Assembly (NCBI RefSeq): GCF_009727065.1
Contig: NZ_WNLP01000007.1
Location: 62,001-126,000, forward strand
Direction: 5' to 3'
Length of the DNA stretch: 64,000 bases
Origin: Bifidobacterium canis
GTDB lineage: Bacteria > Actinomycetota > Actinomycetes > Actinomycetales > Bifidobacteriaceae
A program made the translations under genes and the position numbers. Shown here piece by piece: positions 20,558 to 28,471 of this stretch (positions within the stretch are counted from its first letter, which is position 1; each line of letters opens with the position of its first letter). A model generated the notes under the pieces. That model saw nothing but the letters and a program-made list of their open reading frames with translations, searched no databases and was not told the origin of the DNA.

Positions 20558-22767
20558 ATGGAAGCACAACAGAAAGAAAATACCGCAAAAAGGCGACGCG
20601 TACGCGCAAGCCTCGCACCGCCAGGCAAACCTCCAAGCTCCCCACGTTCGTGGGTGAAGCCCCCGCAACGCCGATTCCGGTGAAGGAAGCCGGTCAATTC
20701 GGACGCATCAATATTCTGAATTTCAAGCCGACCGCCGAAGACGGCGTGTATGCGGCGCGCGTGGAAATCGGCGAGCAGTTCACCGTCTCCGCGCAGGTGT
20801 TCATGGAAGGGCGCGCGAAGGTCGGGGCGACCGCCGTTCTCAAGAATCCACGCGGACGCATCATGGCACGCGTGCCGATGCAGGTGGAGAACGCCGGACT
20901 CGACCTTTACACGGTGAACCTGCAGGCCGGCGAGCATTCCACACTGGCTCCGTGGGATGAGGGCTTCGACGACGTGAAGAAGCAGCTCGGCAACTGGAAG
21001 GTGGCCATTGAGGGCTGGGAAGATTCCTACGGCGCATGGCTGCACGACGCACGCATCAAGGTCGATGTGGATTCCGACGTGGAGAACACGCTGACCAGCG
21101 GCGCGGAGATGCTCGGGCGTTGGGCCGGCACTCGCGACTCGAATCTGGACGCCGCCCAGCGCAAGACGCTGCGCGATGCCGCGAAGCAGATGATGGACAC
21201 CACGCTCGACGCCAAGACGCGCTTGGGCTTTGCCGACAACGCCGAGATCGAGGCGCTGCATGAATCGAACCCGCTGCGCGATGGCCTCACGCAGAGCGCC
21301 GACCACGTGTTCCACGTGGAGCGCCCGAAGTCGAGCTTCGCTGCATGGTATCAGTTCTTCCCACGCTCCGAAGGCGCATACATCGACGAGAACGGCAAAA
21401 AGGTGCAGGGCAACTTCCACACCGCCGTCAGCGGCTTGGAGCGCGCGAAGGCCGAAGGCTTCAACATCGTGTACCTGCCACCGATCTTCCCGATCGGCGT
21501 GACGAACCGCAAGGGCCCTGACGGTGCGTTGCACGCAGGCCCTGACGACCCGGGTTCGCCGTTCGGCATCGGCAGCGAGCTTGGCGGCCACGACACCGTT
21601 GATCCGCTGCTCGGCACGATGGACGATTTCAAGGCGTTCTGCCAGCGCGCACATGAGCTTGGGCTTGAAGTGGCGCTCGACTTCGCGTTGCAGTGCTCCC
21701 CCGACCACCCGTGGGTCAAGGAGCATCCGAACTGGTTCCGCACGAAGCCCGACGGGTCGATCGCCTATGCCGAGAACCCGCCGAAGAAGTATCAAGACAT
21801 CTACCCGATCGACTTCGACAACGATCTCGAAGGCATCGAGCATGAAGTCGAACGCATCATGAACCTGTGGATCGATGCGGGCGTCACGATCTTCCGCGTC
21901 GACAACCCGCACACCAAGCCGGTTCGCTTCTGGCAAGACGTGCTCGCCGCCGTCACGAAGAAGCACCCGGAAGTGCTCTTCCTCGCCGAGGCGTTCACGC
22001 GCCCAGCCATGGTGCGCGCCCTGAGCTATGCCGGTTTCACGCAGTCGCACTGCTACTTCCCGTGGCGCAACACGAGGGAGGAGCTCGAGCAGTTCCTGCA
22101 GGAGACGAACGGCGAAGGCGGCTTCTACCAGCACAACACGTTCTGGCCAACCACGCCGGATATTCTGACGGCCTATGTGCGTGACGGCGGCGTTGCCGCG
22201 CACGCCATTCGCGCTGTGCTCGCCGCACTCGGCTCCCCGAGCTGGGGCATCTACAACGGCTACGAGCTCATCGAGAACAGCCAGCGCAGCGACGCCGAAG
22301 AGCAGTCGCAGAACGAGAAGTTCGAGATCAAGGTGCGTGATTGGAGCGCTGCCGACAAGATCGGCATCTCCGAACTGCTCACCTCGCTCAACGACATCCG
22401 TTCGAAGCATGTGGCGACCACCAGCTATCACAATCTGACCATCCTGCCGAGCGCCAACGGCAACGTGCTCGCGTTCGCCCGTCAGACCGATGCGCAGTTC
22501 ACCCCTGATGGGAAGACCGACACGCTCATCGTCGTCGTCAACCTCGATCCGTTCAATCAGCAGCAGTCGTCGATTCACGTCGATGCGGAAGCACTTGGTC
22601 TGCCGACCGACCACCCGTACCACGTCAAGGATCAGCTGACCGGCCGCGAATACGATTGGAGCTGGGACAACTTCGTGTCGCTCGCACCATGGGCCGATGT
22701 CGCACACGTGTTCCACGTGGAACTCGATGACGATGCCGACGCTGACAGCGACGAGGCGAACGAGTAA
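20558..22767 (+). CDS. glgE: Alpha-1,4-glucan:maltose-1-phosphate maltosyltransferase GlgE
   Basis: GH13 family transferase that extends alpha-1,4-glucan with maltose from maltose-1-phosphate. Cytosolic. The N-terminal beta-domain (from GRINILNFKP) is followed by the catalytic barrel. Visible are the nucleophile Asp in FRVDNPHTKP, the acid/base Glu in FLAEAFTRPAM, and the family marker SWGIYNGYEL. The C-terminal beta-domain ends in an acidic tail. The natural N-terminus is probably MEAQQKENTAKK from the ATG at 20558, with one A missing in the A5 run at 20587-20591. Read literally, the open frame enters from further upstream, with an in-frame ATG at 20548 inside a likely -10 box. With the restored start the protein has 736 residues, slightly longer than usual. 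Divergent from the surface-protein operon; the next gene (ppa) has its own ribosome binding site. Confidence 0.9.
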
Positions 22768-22914
22768 TACCTCACGTCAATACCGCATATGTTCCGTGCA
22801 TGTGGGCGGTGAAGCCGGCAAGTCCACACAGCGAGTTGCGCCGCTCACATGCATGGAAAGCGGTATGGTGTATTCGATAGATATTCATATATTTTCAACA
22901 AAAGGAGAATAACC

Positions 22915-23406
22915 ATGGCAGAAACCTTCAACGTCGTCGTGGAAATCCCGCGCGGTTCCAAGAACAAGTATGAAGTGGATCAGGAGACCGGCCGCGTCTT
23001 CCTCGACCGCACGCTGTTCACCGCAATGGGTTACCCGGATGACTACGGCTACATCGATGGCACGCTCGGCGAAGACGGCGATCCGCTTGACGCGCTCGTG
23101 ATGCTGACCGACTCCGTGTTCCCGGGCTGCGTCGTCAAGTGCCGCGCAGTCGGCCTGTATCACATGGTCGACGAAGAGGGCGGCGACGACAAGGTGCTGT
23201 GCGTGCCGGACGACGTTCGCTATGACGACATCAAGGATATCGATGACGTCTCCAAGTACCACAAGGCGGAAATCAAGCACTTCTTCGAGCAATACAAGGC
23301 TCTGGAGCCGGGCAAGGAAGTCATGCCAGGTGACTTCTTCGCCGATGCCGCGACCGCCGAAAAGGAGATCAAGGAATCCGTCGAGCGTCTCGCCAACTCC
23401 AAGTGA
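22915..23406 (+). CDS. ppa: Inorganic pyrophosphatase
   Basis: Soluble family I pyrophosphatase, 163 residues, which hydrolyses pyrophosphate from biosynthetic reactions, including the NDP-sugar and aminoacyl-tRNA steps. The start at 22915 is preceded by AAAAGGAG. Characteristic elements include the N-terminal [32 protein letters not shown], and the metal-binding signature DGDPLDALV. The length is normal for the family. Two hairpins follow, the second with a T-rich tail. Confidence 0.97.
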   Translation: MAETFNVVVEIPRGSKNKYEVDQETGRVFLDRTLFTAMGYPDDYGYIDGTLGEDGDPLDALVMLTDSVFPGCVVKCRAVGLYHMVDEEGGDDKVLCVPDDVRYDDIKDIDDVSKYHKAEIKHFFEQYKALEPGKEVMPGDFFADAATAEKEIKESVERLANSK

Positions 23407-23412
23407 TGCGAC

Positions 23413-23442
23413 GTTGGGAAATCCGCTAGAGGATTTCCCAAC
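23413..23442 (+). terminator. First hairpin after ppa
   Basis: 12-bp perfect stem (23413-23424 with 23431-23442) and a 6-base loop. No T-tract follows, so it may act as a 3' stabiliser before the true terminator. Confidence 0.6.
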
Positions 23443-23453
23443 ATATAGCCGTT

Positions 23454-23492
23454 AGGGTGTTGGGCGCCTGAACCACAGGCACCCAACACCCT
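23454..23492 (+). terminator. Terminator of ppa
   Basis: 17-bp stem (23454-23470 with 23476-23492, one G-U pair) followed by TTCTTTTG on the plus strand. Confidence 0.8.
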
Positions 23493-23505
23493 TTCTTTTG
23501 CTCTG

Positions 23506-23637
23506 TTATTTTGCTGGTGGGGATATGAAACCCTTCCAGCCTCGAATAGTCACAACCCATTTTCGTTGAAAAATAGCGGTTTTCCAAAACGGCATACAAG
23601 CGGGTACACGAGTTTTATATCCCCACCAGCAAAATAA
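23506..23637. repeat. Palindromic intergenic element, family A, copy 2 (inverted)
   Basis: 132 bp with 26-bp terminal inverted repeats (23506-23531 and 23612-23637, one mismatch) that contain TGCTGGTGGGGATAT. The core is present in reverse orientation as AAAATAGCGGTTTT at 23570-23583. It lies between the ppa terminator and the stop of the convergent membrane-protein gene. Confidence 0.85.
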
Positions 23638-23714
23638 GAACGACGAAGGAGAGACCACACAAACGGCTGGATAACGGAAACAGTAGGCGGCGGAAAACCG
23701 TCGAGCGGGAAGCT

Positions 23715-24589
23715 TCAGACGGTGAGGGTCATCTGCACGATCAGCGTGGCGAGCGCCACAAGCCCGCCGGTGATCATAACCGGCATCATCGCAAAACCGA
23801 ACCATGGAGCCTGCGCACCCTCGAGCGGCTGCGCATCGCGGTACCACAGGCGATCCATGAAGCCCAGCACCACGGCGAACGCAACCACGGCGATCACGCA
23901 CAGCAGCCACACCCACAGCTGCCCGTTCGCGTTCTCGGTCTTGCTCACATTGAAGCCTTGAAGCAGCATCGGCAGGAAGCACCAGCCGCTGCACAGCACC
24001 GTGCAAGCGCCATCCATAATCATGTGTGAAAGTTGCACAATCAGGTTGCTTCTATCGAGGCGAGCCATCTGGCGTCCGAACGACACAACCACAAGAGTCA
24101 CCAGCAGCGCACCCGCGCCGGCGAACCAAGCGCTCACGGCAAGCGTGCCCGGTGAGGCGACGATCGCCTCTTTCGGCGGAGCCATGCCGAACACCAGCTC
24201 GCCCAACAGCGGAGTCGATGCGAAGATCATGCCCAGAAGTCCCAGAATCACGCCAATCACGCGCCCTGGAATCCCGTCGCGAAGCGGTGTGAAGAACGCG
24301 AACAGCATCACGAGCAGCCCGACGGCGAAGCTCATCAGCGAAGACGTCGCCGATGATGCGGCGTTGCTGCCGGGGATGCAGGCGAGCGCCACCAGAATCG
24401 CATACATGCCGACCTGCGCCCAGCCCGCGCGCGAGAACGGGATGACCGGTGCCACACGCCTGTAGTCCAAACCCTGCGTGACCACTTCAGTCTGCGTAGT
24501 TTGCGCGGACTGTGCGCCCTGCACACTCTGCGCGCCTGCGCGGGAGCGTTCATCGAGCCGCCTGCGTCATGCTGCATCGTGTCACCCAT
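23715..24589 (-). CDS. Conserved multi-pass membrane protein of unknown function
   Basis: I do not recognise a functional family. About 291 residues with six or seven hydrophobic segments (for example GMYAILVALACIPGS, MSFAVGLLVMLFAFF, LWVWLLCVIAVVAFAVVLGF) and a short polar N-terminus rich in Gln, Thr and Ala. A strong ribosome binding site (AAGGATGAG) points to the ATG at 24589 (MGDTMQHDAGGSMNAPAQ). That frame is one base out of register with the membrane-spanning part, which otherwise opens at a GTG at 24524. So a one-base deficit between 24525 and 24585 is likely, or the GTG is the true start. Convergent with ppa, divergent from glnR, and monocistronic. Confidence 0.7.
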
Positions 24590-24962
24590 ACTCTCATCCT
24601 TCACTCGTCGATCCGCGCGATCATCGCACACGCCTCACATCTCGCGCGCACTGTGCGCGAGCGGCAAAGCATCAATAATCCTCGATATCGAGCACTCACC
24701 CTGAGCGCTATCTGAGCAATAGCAATACCCGCATAATATAGTAATCGCAGCATCTGCCACCGATCAAATCTGCCGCGCTTTCCGCGCACGATCTTTGCGC
24801 GAGTTCCATAATCGGTTTCTCATCGCGGAACGCGGGTCTCGTTTCTTCTCTCGTTCGGCTACACTGACAGCTAAACCGTGTTTGTTTGCCTTGTGTCTCG
24901 GTCGCGATCTCGGTTGAACAGCGCCGACGGAGGCAGGCAGTCCATAGGAGAGGAACGGGAAC
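24590..24962. other. Divergent intergenic region, membrane protein / glnR
   Basis: About 370 bp holding the divergent promoters. TACACT near 24861 is a reasonable -10 candidate for glnR. I see no RNA gene, no long inverted repeat and no open frame with a ribosome binding site. Confidence 0.45.
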
Positions 24963-25739
24963 GTGACGGATCTGACTTTGATGACATTCTCCACTGACCC
25001 GACCACTGTGCTGCCTTCGCTCACCCTGCTCTCCCACCGTGTGCGCGTACTGCCGATGGATGCGTCGAGTTTGGTGCGCATGCCCGAAAATACAATACTT
25101 CTGCTTGATGCGCGCGATGATCTCGCCTCCGCGAAAACGCTGTGCCGCCTGCTGCATGCGTCGGGACTGTCGACTCCGATCGTGCTGATTCTCACCGAGG
25201 GTGGGTTCACCGTGGTCAACGGCGAGTGGGGGGTCAGCGATGTGATCGTCAACACCGCCTCCCCTGCCGAGGTTGAGGGGCGTTTGAAACTGGTCACCGA
25301 GCGAGTGATCACATATAACGCGGCGCCGAACTCCGCACCGAGCCAAGGTGCCGAAGATGAGGACGGGCTCATTCGTTCCGGCGATCTCGTGGTTGATACG
25401 AACGGGTATACGGCGAGTTTGCGTGGCGTGCCGATCGACTTGGCATACAAGGAGTTCGAACTGCTCAAATACCTGGTGCAGCATCCTGGCCGCGTGTTCA
25501 CGCGCGCGCAGCTGCTGCAAGAGGTGTGGGGATACGACTATTACGGCGGCACGCGCACGGTGGACGTGCACGTGCGTCGCCTACGCGCGAAACTCGGCGG
25601 AGAATACGAGCATCTGATCGGCACTGTGCGCAACGTCGGCTACCGCTTCGACCCGCCCGAGGAAGACGAGGCAGAGCATTCCGCGCGCGAAGCCGCCGAA
25701 GACGACGAGCACAATGCGCGCGGCGCGGCAGAAAAGTAA
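24963..25739 (+). CDS. glnR: GlnR-type orphan response regulator (nitrogen control)
   Basis: 258-residue transcription factor of the OmpR/PhoB class, resembling actinobacterial GlnR, the global regulator of nitrogen assimilation genes. The N-terminal atypical receiver ([33 protein letters not shown]) keeps the central Asp but lacks a normal acidic pocket, as in GlnR orphans that work without a kinase. The C-terminal winged helix is very well conserved ([50 protein letters not shown]). A 25-residue acidic tail follows. GTG start at 24963, preceded by AGGAGAGG. nth follows 80 bp downstream with its own ribosome binding site. No sensor kinase gene is nearby. Confidence 0.9.
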   Translation: MTDLTLMTFSTDPTTVLPSLTLLSHRVRVLPMDASSLVRMPENTILLLDARDDLASAKTLCRLLHASGLSTPIVLILTEGGFTVVNGEWGVSDVIVNTASPAEVEGRLKLVTERVITYNAAPNSAPSQGAEDEDGLIRSGDLVVDTNGYTASLRGVPIDLAYKEFELLKYLVQHPGRVFTRAQLLQEVWGYDYYGGTRTVDVHVRRLRAKLGGEYEHLIGTVRNVGYRFDPPEEDEAEHSAREAAEDDEHNARGAAEK

Positions 25740-25819
25740 CTGGCGGAAATAGCCGGCAGAGAAATACTTTGCGCTCCCGAGTTCACCGTGTATCGTCGGC
25801 ATCGGAACGAGGGAGGATC

Positions 25820-26551
25820 ATGACCGCCGAAAGCAACACTGCGCGCGTCAAGCGCATGCATAGGGAATATGCCAAACTGTGCACGTTCATTCCCACCGTG
25901 AAGTGTCAGCTCAATTTTTCGACGCCGTTCGAACTGCTGATCGCGACGATCCTGAGCGCGCAGACCACCGATAAACGCGTCAATTCGATCACGCCCGAAC
26001 TGTTCGACGAATACGGCACGCCTGAAAAGCTCGCAGATGCGCGGCTCGAAGATGTGGAGAGTATTATTCGCCCGCTCGGCTTCTACCATGTGAAAGCCGA
26101 GCATATTATCTCTGTGTCGCAGCAGTTGATGGAGCGGTTCGGCGGTACGGTGCCGAATGATATGAAAGATTTGACCTCCCTGCCTGGGGTGGGGCGCAAA
26201 ACCGCGAACGTGGTGCTCGGCAACGCGTTCGGCGTGCCCGGATTCCCCGTAGACACGCATGTGATTCGCGTGACCGCGCGACTGCACTGGCGCGATGATT
26301 GGATGAAACCCGATGCGTCGCCCGAGAAAATCGAGAAAGACATCACCGCCTGCTTCCCGAAAAGCGAGTGGACCGACTTGTCGCACCGACTCATCATTTT
26401 CGGGCGCAACGTGTGCCGTGCACGCGACCCCGAGTGCGAGAACTGCCCGCTGAAAGACGACTGCCCGAGCGCCGACTTCTTCTTGCAACGCGCAGCTGAC
26501 AAGCAGGCGGAGCGTGCGCGCAAACGCAGGACCAGCTCGGCGCGCAAGTGA
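25820..26551 (+). CDS. nth: Endonuclease III (DNA glycosylase/AP lyase)
   Basis: Base-excision repair enzyme of 243 residues that removes oxidised pyrimidines and cleaves AP sites. The start at 25820 follows GGGAGGA. Seen in order: ATILSAQTTDKRVN, the helix-hairpin-helix LPGVGRKTA with the catalytic Lys next to it, the catalytic Asp in VDTHVIRV, and the [4Fe-4S] loop CRARDPECENCPLKDDC with the usual C-x6-C-x2-C-x5-C spacing. A basic tail (RARKRRTSSARK) ends the protein. No partner gene in repair is adjacent. Confidence 0.96.
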   Translation: MTAESNTARVKRMHREYAKLCTFIPTVKCQLNFSTPFELLIATILSAQTTDKRVNSITPELFDEYGTPEKLADARLEDVESIIRPLGFYHVKAEHIISVSQQLMERFGGTVPNDMKDLTSLPGVGRKTANVVLGNAFGVPGFPVDTHVIRVTARLHWRDDWMKPDASPEKIEKDITACFPKSEWTDLSHRLIIFGRNVCRARDPECENCPLKDDCPSADFFLQRAADKQAERARKRRTSSARK

Positions 26552-26600
26552 TCCGCGCCTTCTTTGCGACCATTTTGCATTGCAAACGTTGGCGCAAGGC

Positions 26601-26720
26601 ATTTTCGCTTACGAGGCGACATTAAGAGCTAGTCCGGTAAGTACGATCGCCGGAAATCGTTGGAAAACCGTCACCGATATGCACGTATATGTTCAGTAAT
26701 GTCGCCTCGTAAGCGAAATA
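26601..26720. repeat. Palindromic intergenic element, family B
   Basis: About 120 bp bounded by inverted repeats (26601-26624 and 26697-26719, near-perfect over 23 bp) with TTTCGCTTACGAGGCGACAT in the left arm. The interior contains GTTGGAAAACCG, similar to the family A core (GGAAAACCGCTATTTT). Only one copy is present in this window. It lies between nth and the next, same-strand gene. Confidence 0.75.
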
Positions 26721-26786
26721 CCCCACACCACCATTCAGCACGCGATTAGCAAGCTGCTAAGTAGAGCTCAGGATATTGTGGGGAGC

Positions 26787-28331
26787 ATGGCAGAACACAG
26801 CACACGGAACAGCGGCGGCTCGCAGAGCAAGCATCCTGCGCGCCCGTGGATCGTCTTTCTCGTCATCGTCGCCGTGCTCGCAACCGCGGCCGGCGCGGGG
26901 TGGGCGTTCCTACGCAACGACGGCGGCTTCATCGAGGAACTGCGCGGCGGCAAGAACTATTCCGTCGGACTGCTCAACGAGCCCACGAGCATCGACGTGC
27001 GCACCAATTCGGAGCGCGCGGTGGAACAGGCGCTCGTCGGCAACGTCTACCAAACACTCGTCACGTTCAACAGCGAGCGCGCGATCAGCGCGAATATCGC
27101 CGCGCGCTGGACTCAATCGACCGATGGCCTGCGCTACACGTTCCAGCTGCGCGACGGCGTGACATTCTCCGATGGCACCGCGCTCACCGCGAACAGCGTG
27201 GTCGCGTCGCTGCAGCAGACGATTTCGAACAACTACGTCGGAGCCAGCGATCTGACGAATATTTCGAAAGTCGAAAACGTCGGTGATTCGGCTGTGGCGA
27301 TCACGTTGTCGGCGCCGAATCCGCGTTTGCTGGAAACACTCGCCGGGCGCGCCGGCATCATTTACAACACGAATGCGGCGAACGCCGATTTCACGAAGCA
27401 TTCCTATGGTTCCGGCCCGTTTGAAGTCAGCAGTGTCAGCAAAGGCGAGATCAAGCTCACGCGCAACGAGCATTATTGGCAGTCCAAGCCGAGCGCCGCG
27501 AGCGTGACACTCAAATATTTCACCGACGAGTCGAAGATGGCGAGCGAGCTGGAGAACGGCGATCTCGACGTGGCGTTGCCGAAGTCGTCGAATATTGCGC
27601 AGCAACTGGGCAAATCGCAGTCACTCACCGTAACCGACGGCTACAGCACGCGCAAAACCCTGCTCGCGTTCAACAACAAGCAGGAGAGCCCGTTCTCCGA
27701 CGAGCAGGTGCGCAAATTCACGCGCTACGCGATCAACGCGGCAGATATTGCGAAGAACACCGCCGACGCGAAGGCTCAGCTGAGCGGGCCGATCTCGCAG
27801 TTGCAGCCTGGGTACACGGATCTCAACTCGCTGTTCCCGTTCGACCTGAACAAAGCCACCTATATGCGTAACTATTTCTACGCCGATTATTTCAAGCAGT
27901 TCACGCTGCTCACCGACGACGCGCATAAGCAGCTCGGGCAGACGCTCGTCGATCAAATCAGCGCGATCCCGATGCCCATCTCGCTGGAGGTGGTGGATTC
28001 CGCCACGCTCGCCAAGCGTGTGGATGCCGGCGATTACACATGCGCGTTGATCGACATGGACGACCCGCACGATTACACGCGGTTCGTGGACGGCAGCGCC
28101 ATGTTCGGGTATGTGGACGGCGCCGCGCAGGAGCAGTACCGCAAGGCGCTCGCGCAAACCGATTTCAAGAGTTACCAAGAACAGCTGCGTGAGTTCGACC
28201 GGATTGTGAGCGAAAACGCGGCGAGCGCGTGGCTCTACACGGGCAAGGATTACGTGGCCGCGCAAAAGTCGGTGCACGTGCCGTCCGCCGATCTGGTGAG
28301 CTGGCGTCTGCCTCTCGATCAGATCAAATAA
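26787..28331 (+). CDS. Membrane-anchored family 5 solute-binding protein (peptide/oligopeptide type)
   Basis: Extracytoplasmic ligand-binding protein of about 514 residues. Elements of the SBP_bac_5 family are visible: LNEPTSIDVRTNSERAVEQA, ARWTQSTDGLRYTFQLRDGV, FSDGTALTANSVVASL, and GSGPFEV. Instead of a lipoprotein Cys it keeps an uncleaved-looking N-terminal helix (IVFLVIVAVLATAAGAGWAF), so it is probably held in the membrane by that helix. The start at 26787 has a purine-rich GTGGGGAG directly upstream; a GTG at 26778 is the alternative. No permease or ATPase gene is next to it, so it is an orphan. The ligand cannot be inferred with confidence, but the family mostly binds peptides. Confidence 0.85.
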   Translation: MAEHSTRNSGGSQSKHPARPWIVFLVIVAVLATAAGAGWAFLRNDGGFIEELRGGKNYSVGLLNEPTSIDVRTNSERAVEQALVGNVYQTLVTFNSERAISANIAARWTQSTDGLRYTFQLRDGVTFSDGTALTANSVVASLQQTISNNYVGASDLTNISKVENVGDSAVAITLSAPNPRLLETLAGRAGIIYNTNAANADFTKHSYGSGPFEVSSVSKGEIKLTRNEHYWQSKPSAASVTLKYFTDESKMASELENGDLDVALPKSSNIAQQLGKSQSLTVTDGYSTRKTLLAFNNKQESPFSDEQVRKFTRYAINAADIAKNTADAKAQLSGPISQLQPGYTDLNSLFPFDLNKATYMRNYFYADYFKQFTLLTDDAHKQLGQTLVDQISAIPMPISLEVVDSATLAKRVDAGDYTCALIDMDDPHDYTRFVDGSAMFGYVDGAAQEQYRKALAQTDFKSYQEQLREFDRIVSENAASAWLYTGKDYVAAQKSVHVPSADLVSWRLPLDQIK

Positions 28332-28471
28332 TCAGTAATATTGATAATTAATATTTAGTATTAGTAATATTAATTATTAGTATTTGAGAATTATTTATTA
28401 TTACTATCTGTCACTTGAGCGGCGAGAGAGCGCGTAAATTGTTGTCAGAGTAGCTTTTTAGACTTCTGTGT
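28332..28471 (+). promoter_or_regulatory. AT-rich leader/promoter region of valS
   Basis: 140 bp, of which the first 85 are almost pure A/T with short repeats of TAATATTAAT type. TAGACT at 28459-28464 lies 7 bases before the ATG and there is no ribosome binding site, suggesting a leaderless transcript. I see no T-box features (no conserved antiterminator sequence). Confidence 0.45.

Noticed and set aside
22772-22914. Small gene between glgE and ppa
   Set aside because: No open frame with a ribosome binding site except the ppa leader; the upstream in-frame ATG of ppa at 22849 lacks one, while 22915 has AAAAGGAG.
28332-28471. T-box riboswitch upstream of valS
   Set aside because: The region is too short and AT-rich, with no T-box antiterminator sequence or terminator stem; a leaderless start fits better.
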